From Thermoflexus sp. (GTDB lineage Bacteria; Chloroflexota; Anaerolineae; Thermoflexales; Thermoflexaceae): 64,000 bases of DNA. Location of the stretch: contig NZ_DAOUCJ010000050.1 in NCBI RefSeq assembly GCF_034432235.1, forward strand, positions 1 through 64,000, given 5' to 3'. The notes below the pieces were generated by a model. It did no database searches. It was not told the origin of the DNA and saw only the letters and a list, made by a program, of their open reading frames with translations. The first letter of the stretch is position 1. Each line of letters begins with the position of its first letter. The translations under genes were made by a program, and so were the position numbers. This document shows, in pieces, positions 50,866 to 58,507 of the stretch.

Positions 50866-50888
50866 ATCGGGGCTATGCATCGATGGGC

Positions 50889-51059
50889 AATCGGCCTCGC
50901 AAGGCGCTCCGCGTCGAACGTCGGCCGCTCACGCCGATTGGAAATCGGCCTCGCGAGGCGCTAACGTGCCTCGCGTCGGCGCAGGCCGACGCGAAGATGT
51001 TTTCGGCCGGCGCAGGCCGGCCGGTGGCCGGAGGCCCATGGAGGTCGAATTCATTCGAC
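50889..51059. repeat. cluster of short hairpins and a 20-bp direct repeat
   Basis: A 20-bp unit beginning AATCGGCCTCGC occurs at 50889-50908 and 50943-50962 with one mismatch. Five hairpins follow or overlap: GCCGATT/AATCGGC (50933-50949), TCGCGTCGGC/GCCGACGCGA with loop GCAG (50971-50994), CGGCCGGC/GCCGGCCG again with loop GCAG (51004-51023), and GTCGAAT/ATTCGAC (51044-51059). They fill the gap between the glucosidase and aldolase genes. Repeated loops suggest a structured RNA or REP-like element. Confidence 0.65.
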
Positions 51060-51083
51060 TCATATATCGCGGAGGCGGACAGG

Positions 51084-51728
51084 ATGCGATGGGGAATTCG
51101 GGAGCGACGCTTGCGGGAGACGCTGGTGGAGATCGGAGCCCGGCTATACGCCCGCGGCCTGGTCTCTGCAAACGATGGGAACTTCTCGGCCCGTCTGGAT
51201 GAAAGGCGCATCCTGATCACCCCTCGGGGGCGGAGCAAAGGGCGCTTGCGCCCGGAGGATCTCGTGGTCATCGATCGGGAAGGCCGGGTGATCCAGCCCG
51301 GGCGCGGCATGGCCATGCCCTCCTCGGAGTGGCCCATGCATGTGGAGGCTTATCGGCAGCGTCCGGATGCCGGCGCGGTCCTTCACGCGCATCCCCCCTT
51401 CACGGTAGCCCTCACCGTGGCGGGCGTGCCGTTCCCCTCCGAGGTCCTGCCTGAAGTCGTGATGACGGTAGGGAAAGTGCCGACCGCCCGGCTGGCGATC
51501 CCCAGCTCCGAGGATGACGCCCTGGCCATCCGGGAGTGGATCCGGGAGCACGATGCCGTGCTGTTGCCCCACCATGGGGTGGTGACCGTGGGGCGGACCG
51601 TGGAGGAGGCCTGGGTGATCCTGGAGCGGATCGAGTATGCGGCGAAAGTTTATCTGCTGAGCCGGGTGCTGGGGGAGGCCCGGCCGCTGCCCCCGGAGTT
51701 CCTGACCGCCCTGGTCACGGCGGGCTAA
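51084..51728 (+). CDS. class II aldolase/adducin family protein
   Basis: 214 residues from the ATG at 51084; the frame is open to 50862 but that stretch is the hairpin repeat. Zinc-site residues of L-fuculose/L-ribulose-phosphate aldolases are visible: Glu in SSEWPMHVEAY, HAHPPFTVAL, and LLPHHGVVTVG. The N-terminal GARLYARGLVSANDGNFSAR is the family phosphate-binding region. It probably cleaves or epimerises a sugar 1- or 5-phosphate; which is not clear. Confidence 0.88.
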   Translation: MRWGIRERRLRETLVEIGARLYARGLVSANDGNFSARLDERRILITPRGRSKGRLRPEDLVVIDREGRVIQPGRGMAMPSSEWPMHVEAYRQRPDAGAVLHAHPPFTVALTVAGVPFPSEVLPEVVMTVGKVPTARLAIPSSEDDALAIREWIREHDAVLLPHHGVVTVGRTVEEAWVILERIEYAAKVYLLSRVLGEARPLPPEFLTALVTAG

Positions 51729-51891
51729 TCCCCAGGGCAAGCCCGTAGCCGGCGTGAAGGACGGGGTGTGCACGGAACCCATGGGGGATCGAACCCAAAC
51801 CTCGACGTCAAGGCAAAAGGTCCTAAAAGCCGGAATGCCCTGGCGGATCCCAGGATGCCCATGATAAATAAAATGGGGCGGGAGATCCCGG

Positions 51892-52041
51892 ATGGGGTTT
51901 ACGGTTCGGGATTTTAACGATCCGATTCGCCTGCTGGACCGGCACCCGGAGTGGGTAGAGGCCCTGCGTCAGCGTCTGCTGACCCGGGAGCTGCTGACGT
52001 CCCCCCGGACCCTTGCTCCCGCGGAACACAAACCCTCATGA
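51892..52041 (+). pseudogene. 49-residue fragment of a HPEW-type protein
   Basis: Frame GFTVRDFNDPIRLLDRHPEW followed by VEALRQRLLTRELLTSP. The LLDRHPEW-x3-LRQRLLTRELL pattern recurs in the N-terminus of larger proteins of Chloroflexota and cyanobacteria that carry coiled-coil and nuclease-like domains. Here it stops after 49 codons, at the start of an AT-rich stretch, so it is probably truncated. There is no strong ribosome-binding site. The remaining part of 51729-52106 holds no gene. Confidence 0.4.
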
Positions 52042-52106
52042 GAGAATCCTCATAGCCTGTCAGCACACATCATATTTTGCAAAACTTAATTTAAGAGAGA
52101 TAATAT

Positions 52107-52793
52107 ATGAGCAAAAATCGTCTTTTATCTGGAATTATCTTAGAAAATGTTCTTTTCAAGCCCAAAGAGGCTGCGCGACTGCTACGGGTGACGGAACGCT
52201 GTCTGCGTGGATGGGCGCAATCGGGCAGGATCGCTGCCGTTCGAACGGCGGGTGGACACTATCGATATCCGCTGGAGTCGATTCTACAGGTCCTGCGGGA
52301 TCGAGGAGTTTCAAACCCTTCTGTGGACCGCGGCGTTGCTTTATATGCGCGCGGTCACCGGTATAGACAGATCCAGGAACAATTCCGGATGCTCCGGCGG
52401 GCCGCATCGGAGATCGGCTATCCGGTGGTGTATGAGGAATACGATCTGCAGCGCGGCCATCAGCTGGGGGTGGGGCTTCAGCGTCTTCTGCTGCTGGCCC
52501 GGGAGAGAGCGTTTCGAGCGGTGCTGGTGACCTCTTACAGCCGGCTGGGGTGGTTGGGGGCGGCGGATCCGCGCTTTTTCCATCTGGTGTTCGCGCTCTT
52601 GGGGGTGCAGCTGGTTTCGCTTTCGCCCATGGAGGAATCCGTGGAGCCTGAGGAGCTTCTGGATGATTTTCTCTGTTTGCATCAGGCCCTTGCGGAATAT
52701 CTGAACGTGCGAGGGAGAAAGGCCAATCGGAAGATCATGAGGGCGCTGGAGCGCATTCGAAAGGATTATGTGCGGGGGGAGGACGCGGTGTAG
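52107..52793 (+). CDS. IS607-like MerR-HTH/serine recombinase-like protein without catalytic serine
   Basis: 228 residues. Residues 17-65 form a MerR-like HTH (LFKPKEAARLLRVTERCLRG, TAGGHYRYP). Residues 75-190 match the serine-recombinase fold of IS607 TnpA: GVALYARGHRYRQIQEQFRM, GLQRLLLLARERAFRAVLVT, SYSRLGWLG, LLGVQLVSLSP. In active enzymes the first segment reads YARVSS with the nucleophilic serine; here it is YARGHR, and dRL has become SRL. The protein is thus probably unable to recombine DNA and may be a DNA-binding regulator. The first 50 bases are AT-rich, unlike the rest. No TnpB gene is next to it. Confidence 0.75.
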   Translation: MSKNRLLSGIILENVLFKPKEAARLLRVTERCLRGWAQSGRIAAVRTAGGHYRYPLESILQVLRDRGVSNPSVDRGVALYARGHRYRQIQEQFRMLRRAASEIGYPVVYEEYDLQRGHQLGVGLQRLLLLARERAFRAVLVTSYSRLGWLGAADPRFFHLVFALLGVQLVSLSPMEESVEPEELLDDFLCLHQALAEYLNVRGRKANRKIMRALERIRKDYVRGEDAV

Positions 52794-53001
52794 ATGGCGT
52801 TCGCCATGAGGCCTCTATATGATTGGCATAAGGTATGTTAAACAAATCAAAATTGCCACGGAACCCAGGACCCCCGCCGGCCTACCCCACCCCGTTCGTC
52901 CCCTGGATCGCCCTGCTGCGGGTTTACAATAGAGCGGGCGATCGCTCCAGGAGATTCCCCGGGCCGATCCTAGCAAGCCCCAAGACGGAGGAGACGTCGC
53001 G

Positions 53002-53091
53002 ATGGAAGAAACCTTCGAGGGTCGATGGTTCGTCTACCCTTCCCTCCTCGCGGTCGCCAACGGCCTGCGGGCGGCGCGAGCCGGAGCCTGA
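53002..53091 (+). CDS. possible 29-residue leader peptide ahead of the recombinase
   Basis: ATG eight bases after GGAGGAG, a better ribosome-binding site than that of the recombinase itself, then MEETFEGRWFVYPSLLAVAN and GLRAARAGA before a TGA. It ends 22 bases before the recombinase ATG. It could be a translated leader that controls the recombinase, a very small protein, or a remnant. Nothing similar is recognised. Confidence 0.35.
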   Translation: MEETFEGRWFVYPSLLAVANGLRAARAGA

Positions 53092-53113
53092 AGAGCGCTT
53101 CCAGGGGGGACCC

Positions 53114-54133
53114 ATGACCGAGGCGCTGGGCCTGCGCAGCGCGGTGCTGGCTTTCCTGGAGGGCCTGGCCGTCCGCTACGGCCGGCGTCCCCGCACGATC
53201 CAGACGTATCGAACCGCCCTCCAGCGTTTCCTGGAATATCTATCGGCGCTGAATGTGGATCCCGATCAGCACACGACGGCAGATCTGGACCCCGGGATCG
53301 TGCGGGATTTCATCACCTATCTGGAGGGACGATACCGGGAGGAAGGCCGGGCGCTGCCGACGGCCACCCGCCAGACCTATCTGGCGGCCCTGGTGGGCTG
53401 GGTGAACTTCCTCCTGGATGAAGGCCTGTGGAGGCTGCCGGCGGAGGAAGCCCGCCGGCTGGTACGGGAGCTGCGATCGCAACGGGGGCGGCCCTCCCCT
53501 CCCCTGCCCCGGCTCCCCCGGGAGGAGGTGCTGGAGGCGCTGCTCCGGGCAGCCCGCTCCCGGCCGGCCGCGCGCTCCCGCCGGAAGGAACTGCTCCGCC
53601 TCCGGGACCTTGCCCTGCTCCTGGTCCTGCGCAGCAGCGGGATCCGGGTGGGCGAGCTGGTGGCTCTCCGGCGGGGCGATTTTGACCCCGCTCAGGGGAT
53701 CCTGTGGGTGCGTCACGGGAAAGGTGGGAAAGAGCGACTGGCGTTCCTGGATCGCGCCGCTGTGCAGGCCCTTCAGGCTTATCTGCAGGCCCGGGATGCC
53801 GGAGCCCGGGGCAAGGCGGTGGATCACCGGCCGCTGTTTGCCCGGCACGATCGGGGCGCGGGGGATGCCGTGCGACCCCTGACCCCGGAGGGGGTTCGGC
53901 GGGCGCTGATGGCCCTGGCCCGGGAGGCTGGCCTGGAGGAAGCCCTCACGCCCCACCAATTCCGCCATTATTTCGCCACGCGGATCCTGGAGGCCACGGG
54001 CGATCTGGCCGCGGTTCAGGATCTGCTGGGGCATGCCTCCCCGACCACCACCCGCCGCTACGCCCGGGTCTCTCCGAAGCGGCTCCGCGCGGTCCACCGC
54101 CAGGCCTTCGAAGGATCGGAGCCGGATCCATGA
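53114..54133 (+). CDS. XerC/D-like tyrosine recombinase
   Basis: 339 residues from the ATG at 53114 (GGGGGGACCC in front); the frame is open upstream but weakly coding. N-terminal SAM-like core-binding domain (TIQTYRTALQRFLEYLSALN). The catalytic residues are all visible: Arg in RSSGIRVGELVAL, Lys in GKGGKERLAFL, HxxR in HQFRHYFATRI, His in LLGHASPTTTRRY and the nucleophile Tyr in TTTRRYARVSP. It may be a chromosomal XerC/D or the integrase of a lost element; the adjacent relics favour the second. Confidence 0.9.
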   Translation: MTEALGLRSAVLAFLEGLAVRYGRRPRTIQTYRTALQRFLEYLSALNVDPDQHTTADLDPGIVRDFITYLEGRYREEGRALPTATRQTYLAALVGWVNFLLDEGLWRLPAEEARRLVRELRSQRGRPSPPLPRLPREEVLEALLRAARSRPAARSRRKELLRLRDLALLLVLRSSGIRVGELVALRRGDFDPAQGILWVRHGKGGKERLAFLDRAAVQALQAYLQARDAGARGKAVDHRPLFARHDRGAGDAVRPLTPEGVRRALMALAREAGLEEALTPHQFRHYFATRILEATGDLAAVQDLLGHASPTTTRRYARVSPKRLRAVHRQAFEGSEPDP

Positions 54134-54337
54134 TCCAGATCTATCCAAGGGAAGCCCATCATGCTTCCTGTGCGGCGAGACGTTCGCCAAAGCGAATGCC
54201 CATCGTCAACTCGCCGCGCGTGGGCGCATGCGGCTACACGGGCCCCTTCGATGAGTCCCTGCGTTTCGAGGAGAGGATGCCGGTCGGCAAAGGATGACAG
54301 GAGATTTCGGCCGCCGGAAACCGCTGGCCGAACGGGT

Positions 54338-54366
54338 TTGCATGACTTCCGTTTTCCGGTCAAAAT
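54338..54366 (+). promoter_or_regulatory. candidate promoter of the 71-residue gene
   Basis: TTGCAT (54338-54343), 17 bases, CAAAAT (54361-54366), four of six bases matching in each. Transcription would start near 54373, shortly before the ATG at 54401. The rest of 54134-54400 shows no gene. Confidence 0.45.
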
Positions 54367-54400
54367 GAACATGGCCTGAAAAACTTCCAGGGGGTGGCGC

Positions 54401-54616
54401 ATGGCCGAGGCGCGGAAGCGATGGCCAGAGGAGGCGCGGACCCATTTGCGGGCGGCTTCCCGGGAGCTCCAGGAGGCCATGAAGGCGATGCTCCCGGAGG
54501 GCTTCTGGCGGCATCTGCGCGCCGCCCGCCGGGAAACCCTGCTGGCGTTGCGCACGGCCCTGGATGCATGGCTGGAGGAGGAAGAGCGGCCGCAGACCGG
54601 CCCTCGACCCTCCTGA
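54401..54616 (+). CDS. small hypothetical helical protein
   Basis: 71 residues, MAEARKRWPEEARTHLRAAS then RELQEAMKAMLPEGFWRHLR and AARRETLLALRTALDAWLEE. It is highly charged and predicted helical, with no known domain. GGGGGTGG lies before the ATG and a promoter candidate 35 bases upstream. Short helical proteins of this type are common in Chloroflexota genomes; a DNA-binding or chaperone-like role is conceivable but not shown. Confidence 0.6.
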   Translation: MAEARKRWPEEARTHLRAASRELQEAMKAMLPEGFWRHLRAARRETLLALRTALDAWLEEEERPQTGPRPS

Positions 54617-54632
54617 ATCCAGGAGACCCCGG

Positions 54633-54830
54633 ATGAGGGAGCTCCTGGACTTCACGGGCCGCCGGATCCGTCTGACCGCGGAGCGCTGGTCTCCTATCCA
54701 GGAACACCCGGAGATGCGGGAACAGGAGAATCGAATCGCTGAGACCCTCCGGGAGCCGGATGGGGTCATCCTCAGCCGCCGGGATCCATCGGTTATTCTC
54801 TATCACGAATTTTTCCGGTTTCAAATGCCT
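54633..54830 (+). pseudogene. truncated PBECR/DUF4258-like small nuclease gene
   Basis: From the ATG at 54633 the frame reads MRELLDFTGRRIRLTAERWS, then HPEMREQENRIAETLREPDG and VILSRRDPSVILYHEFFRF. The pattern RLTxERWxxIxxHPEM...TLxxPDxV..S..DP...LY is characteristic of a small protein family related to RelE/Barnase-like nucleases. After FFRF the family would continue with a basic, Val-rich strand; here it changes to an unrelated reading and runs into the convergent ABC1 kinase gene. The C-terminal strand is therefore lost. AGGAG precedes the ATG. Confidence 0.5.
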
Positions 54831-54856
54831 CCTGATCGGGGGGATATCCGTGTTGT

Positions 54857-56503
54857 TCACCTTTGCCGCCGCAGCGGGCGGAGCCCCCACAGCAGCCACA
54901 ACCCCCCGATCCCGAACAGCACCCCGGCCAGCGTCACCTGCTGGTTCGCGAACGCGAACAGCGCCAGCATCACCCACACGAACCCGGTGATCTGCCAGAC
55001 CAGTCGCTGAAACCCCTCCGCGATCAAAATCAGCGTCTCCCGGGCCTCTGGGAACGTCACCTCCCAGCGGATCTCCCCCGCCAGGGACCGTTCGAGGAAG
55101 CGCCCCAGATCCAGGGGGATCCGCAGGAGCGGGCGCAGGATCTCGAAGACCTGCTCGGACAGAGAAGGTGCCTCCTCTTCCAGCAGACGCCGGGCAAAAG
55201 GTTCCGCCTCGGTGAAGAGATTGAAGTCCGGATCCAGTCGAGTGACCAGCCCGGCCAGCAACCCCAGGGTGCGCCCGAGCAGCAGAAATTCCTGGGGGAT
55301 CTGGAAGGGGAAGCGCAGCAGCAGCTCGCGGAACTCCAGGAAGAGCACCTTCGCCTCCCGGAGGGACCATTCCCGCAGCTGCGCCATGGAAAGGCCCCAT
55401 ATGTGGTCAAGCAGGCGTTCCACCGCCTGGGCAATCGCTTCCAGATCCGCTCCCGGCAGCAGGAACCCCAGGGCATGCATGGCGCGGACGATCCGCCGGG
55501 CATCCCGGGTTCCCAGACCGATGGCCGCCTCCCGCAGCCAGCGGCGGGCCTCCGGGGAGATCCGCCCGACCATGCCGAAATCCACAAAGGTCAGTCGGAA
55601 GGGACGACCCTCATCGGCCGGCATCCCGCCCTCCATGGGCTCCACGAAGAGATTGCCGGGGTGGGGATCCGCATGGAAGAAGCCATCGTAGAAGATCTGC
55701 CGCAGATACGTCTGGTAGAGCCGCCGGGCGACGGCCCCCCGGGAGATACCCGCCGCTTCCATAGCGGCGAGGTCCGTGATCTTGATCGCCGCTACATCTT
55801 CCAGGACCAGCACCCGCCGCCGGATATGGGACCAGAAGGGCCGCGGGATGCGGATGCCCGGATCGTCCGCGAAGTTCCAGGCGAACTGCTCGGCATACCG
55901 GGCCTCCGCCATGTAATCCAGTTCCATCGCCAGCGTGCGGGCGAACTCCTGCAGCAGGCGATCCAGATGGACCCGCCGGCGCAGGGGCGGATAGAGAGAG
56001 AGGATCCGCGCGACGGCGGTCAGGGCGGCCAGGTCAGCGGCGAGCAGCCGCTCGATGCCCGGCCGTTGCACCTTCACCATCACCGGCGTTCCATCCGGAA
56101 GCCATGCCCGATGGACCTGCCCCAGGGAAGCTCCGGCGGTGGCCTCAGGCTCAAAGGACTGGAAGGCGACTTCCAGGGGTTCCCCCAGCTCGGCCTCGAT
56201 CACTGGACGGATGCGCTCGAAGGGCTCCGCTGGCACCTCATCCTGGAGCTGGGCCAGCTCTTCGATGACGAAATCCGGCAGCAGATCCACCCGCGCGCTC
56301 AGGAACTGGCCCAGCTTGATCAGCGCCCCGCCCAGCTGCACCGCCAGATCCCGGAACGCCGCCGCCCAGCCCCGATAGCGCCGGGGCGCTGTCCCTCGAA
56401 CCCATGAGGGGCGCAGCCGCCGCAGGAGAAGTTCCCACACCACGATATGAATCAGCAATCGCAGGGCGAAGCCCAGCACCTGGAGGAACCGCGTATAGGC
56501 CAT
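54857..56503 (-). CDS. ABC1/UbiB-family atypical kinase
   Basis: 548 residues from the ATG at 56503 (GGAAGGGGG in front). The KxGQ motif region LGGALIKLGQFLSARVDLLP, the nucleotide loop AGASLGQVHRAWL, Lys in VMVKVQRPG, LDYMAEARYAEQF, and FFHADPHPGN with FVDFGMVGR are in family order. Two C-terminal membrane helices (WVMLALFAFANQQVTLAGVL) fit membrane attachment. UbiB/COQ8-like proteins support isoprenoid quinone biosynthesis or lipid extraction; a UbiA enzyme lies elsewhere in the window. Specific role unproven. Confidence 0.92.
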   Translation of the reverse strand: MAYTRFLQVLGFALRLLIHIVVWELLLRRLRPSWVRGTAPRRYRGWAAAFRDLAVQLGGALIKLGQFLSARVDLLPDFVIEELAQLQDEVPAEPFERIRPVIEAELGEPLEVAFQSFEPEATAGASLGQVHRAWLPDGTPVMVKVQRPGIERLLAADLAALTAVARILSLYPPLRRRVHLDRLLQEFARTLAMELDYMAEARYAEQFAWNFADDPGIRIPRPFWSHIRRRVLVLEDVAAIKITDLAAMEAAGISRGAVARRLYQTYLRQIFYDGFFHADPHPGNLFVEPMEGGMPADEGRPFRLTFVDFGMVGRISPEARRWLREAAIGLGTRDARRIVRAMHALGFLLPGADLEAIAQAVERLLDHIWGLSMAQLREWSLREAKVLFLEFRELLLRFPFQIPQEFLLLGRTLGLLAGLVTRLDPDFNLFTEAEPFARRLLEEEAPSLSEQVFEILRPLLRIPLDLGRFLERSLAGEIRWEVTFPEARETLILIAEGFQRLVWQITGFVWVMLALFAFANQQVTLAGVLFGIGGLWLLWGLRPLRRQR

Positions 56504-56639
56504 GGGATCCCCCTTCCGGTTCCCGGTGTCCCTGAATTGTGGACCAGCGGGGGAGCAGGGGGCAACCTCCGCGCCGGCTGCCTGAACAAAGACATCGAGG
56601 GGAAAATAGGGAAGAGATCCCTGCCTCGGGGAGTCCCGC

Positions 56640-57848
56640 ATGGAGATTCCCAGCCCATCCGCCCGTCTTTACCTGAAACCCGAACACGACCGGCCGGTCC
56701 GCCGCCATCACCCGTGGATCTTCTCGGGAGCCCTGGGCCGTCTGGAGGGCCTGGTGGAGGATGGCGGCCTGGTGGAGGTCTTCACCTTTGAGGGCGAATG
56801 GCTCGCCCGAGGCTATCTCAACCGCCGCTCCCAGATCCTGGTCCGCCTGCTCACCTGGGACCCCCAGGAGGCGATCGATACATCCTTCTGGCGGCAGCGC
56901 CTGGAGCGGGCGGCCCGGGCCCGCCAGGCCCTGCGCCTGGAGGAGCGCGCCACCGCCTATCGCCTGGTCTTCGCCGAGAGCGATGGGCTGCCCGGGCTCA
57001 TCGTCGACCGTTACAACGATTTCCTGGTTCTCCAGTCCCTCACCCTGGGGATCGAACGCTGGAAGCCCCTCCTCGTTCGCCTGCTCCAGGAGCAGTTCCA
57101 GCCCCGGGGCATCTATGAGCGAAGCGACGTGGAGGTGCGGGAGAAGGAAGGGATGCCGCCCCGATGCGGGCTCCTCGTGGGCGAGGCCCCGCCGGACCGG
57201 CTCATCATCTCCGAGCATGGGCTTCGCTTCTATGTGGATCTGCTGCGGGGGCACAAGACGGGCTTCTATCTCGATCAGCGGGAGAACCGTCACCGGGCGG
57301 CTGCCTATCTCAACGGCGCGGAGGAAGTCCTCAACGCCTTCTCCTACACCGGCGCCTTCGCCGTCTATGCCCTGGCCGCCGGAGCTCGACAGGTGGTGAA
57401 TGTGGACACCTCGGGGGAAGCGCTGCAACTGGCCCTTGAAAACATCCGGCTGAACGGCTTCGATCCAGGACGGGTGGAAAACGTGGAGGGGGACGCCTTT
57501 CAAGTGCTGCGGCGCTTCGCCGCCGCGGGGCGGCGGTTCGATGCGGTGATCCTGGATCCCCCCAAGTTCGCCTATGCTCAGGCCCACCTGAACCGCGCGG
57601 CCCGCGGCTACAAGGACATCAATCTCCAGGCCCTGCGCCTGATCCGCCCCGGCGGTTTGCTGATCACCTTCTCATGCTCGGGCTTGGTCTCCCCGGAGCT
57701 CTTCCAGAAGATCGTCTTCGCCGCCGCCGAGGACGCGGGACGGGAGGTCCAGATCCTGGAGAAGCTCTCCCAGGCTCCGGATCACCCCATCCGCCTTTCC
57801 TTCCCCGAATCCGAATATCTCAAAGGCCTGATCTGCCGGGTCTGGTGA
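56640..57848 (+). CDS. class I SAM-dependent rRNA methyltransferase, RlmI-like
   Basis: 402 residues. An N-terminal PUA domain (RLYLKPEHDRPVRRHHPWIF) precedes an EEHEE-like linker and the Rossmann methyltransferase: TGFYLDQRENR, VLNAFSYTGAFAVYALAAGA, the DPPKFA motif in VILDPPKFAYA, and FSCSG with the candidate catalytic cysteine. This matches RlmI/RlmK-like 5-methylcytosine methyltransferases acting on 23S rRNA. It is divergent from the ABC1 kinase gene. Confidence 0.92.
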   Translation: MEIPSPSARLYLKPEHDRPVRRHHPWIFSGALGRLEGLVEDGGLVEVFTFEGEWLARGYLNRRSQILVRLLTWDPQEAIDTSFWRQRLERAARARQALRLEERATAYRLVFAESDGLPGLIVDRYNDFLVLQSLTLGIERWKPLLVRLLQEQFQPRGIYERSDVEVREKEGMPPRCGLLVGEAPPDRLIISEHGLRFYVDLLRGHKTGFYLDQRENRHRAAAYLNGAEEVLNAFSYTGAFAVYALAAGARQVVNVDTSGEALQLALENIRLNGFDPGRVENVEGDAFQVLRRFAAAGRRFDAVILDPPKFAYAQAHLNRAARGYKDINLQALRLIRPGGLLITFSCSGLVSPELFQKIVFAAAEDAGREVQILEKLSQAPDHPIRLSFPESEYLKGLICRVW

Positions 57849-57931
57849 AGCGCCCGGGCCACGTCATGCCGCGCCATGCGGAGCCTTCCGGTATAAAATG
57901 GGAACAGCAACGATGGAGAAGGGAGGCCGGG

Positions 57932-58495
57932 ATGGGTGTGGCGCTTCCCCTGCGCCGGTTCACGGTGGAGGAATATCACCGGCTGGCCGAGGCCGGTATC
58001 CTGAGGGAGGACGAACGGGTGGAACTCATCGAGGGAGCGATCCGCGAGATGCCACCGATCTCCAGCGCCCACGCAGGTGCAGTAAACCGTCTGCTGGATC
58101 GACTGTTCTCCCTGCAGGCGAAGGGGCAGGGGATCGTGAGCGTGCAGAACCCCATCCGTCTGGGTCCTTATTCGGAGCCGCAGCCGGATCTGGCGCTGTT
58201 GCGGCCGCGGGCGGATTTCTATGCCTCCGCCCATCCCGGGCCTTCGGATGTGCTGCTGGTCATCGAGGTGGCGGAGTCCTCCGCCGATTACGATCGGGAG
58301 CACAAACTTCCCCTTTACGGCCGGGCGGGGATTCCGGAGGCCTGGGTGGTGGATCTGGCCCGGGGGGAGGTGGTGGTGGGGCGGGATCCTTCCCCGGAGG
58401 GCTATCGGGCGATCCGGATCGCCCGGCGGGGCGAAGTCCTTTCCCCCCTCGCCTTCCCCGACCTCGCCCTCCCCGTCGCGGAAATCCTGGGGTAA
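57932..58495 (+). CDS. Uma2 family endonuclease (DUF820)
   Basis: 187 residues from the ATG at 57932 (GGGAGG in front). The PD-(D/E)xK-like core is complete: RFTVEEYHRLAEAGILREDE, RVELIEGAIREM, PQPDLALL, LLVIEVAESS with acidic residues, and KLPLYGRAGIPEAWVVDL. Uma2 proteins are very abundant in cyanobacteria and Chloroflexota and their physiological role is unknown. It stands alone between the methyltransferase and a convergent aminotransferase gene. Confidence 0.92.
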   Translation: MGVALPLRRFTVEEYHRLAEAGILREDERVELIEGAIREMPPISSAHAGAVNRLLDRLFSLQAKGQGIVSVQNPIRLGPYSEPQPDLALLRPRADFYASAHPGPSDVLLVIEVAESSADYDREHKLPLYGRAGIPEAWVVDLARGEVVVGRDPSPEGYRAIRIARRGEVLSPLAFPDLALPVAEILG

Positions 58496-58507
58496 GCGGA
58501 TGGCGGA

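Noticed and set aside
51770..51850. tRNA-like T-arm GGGTTCGATCCC on the minus strand beside the recombinase patch
   Set aside because: No matching acceptor stem, anticodon arm or D-arm could be folded around it; at most it is a chance match or a degraded attachment site.
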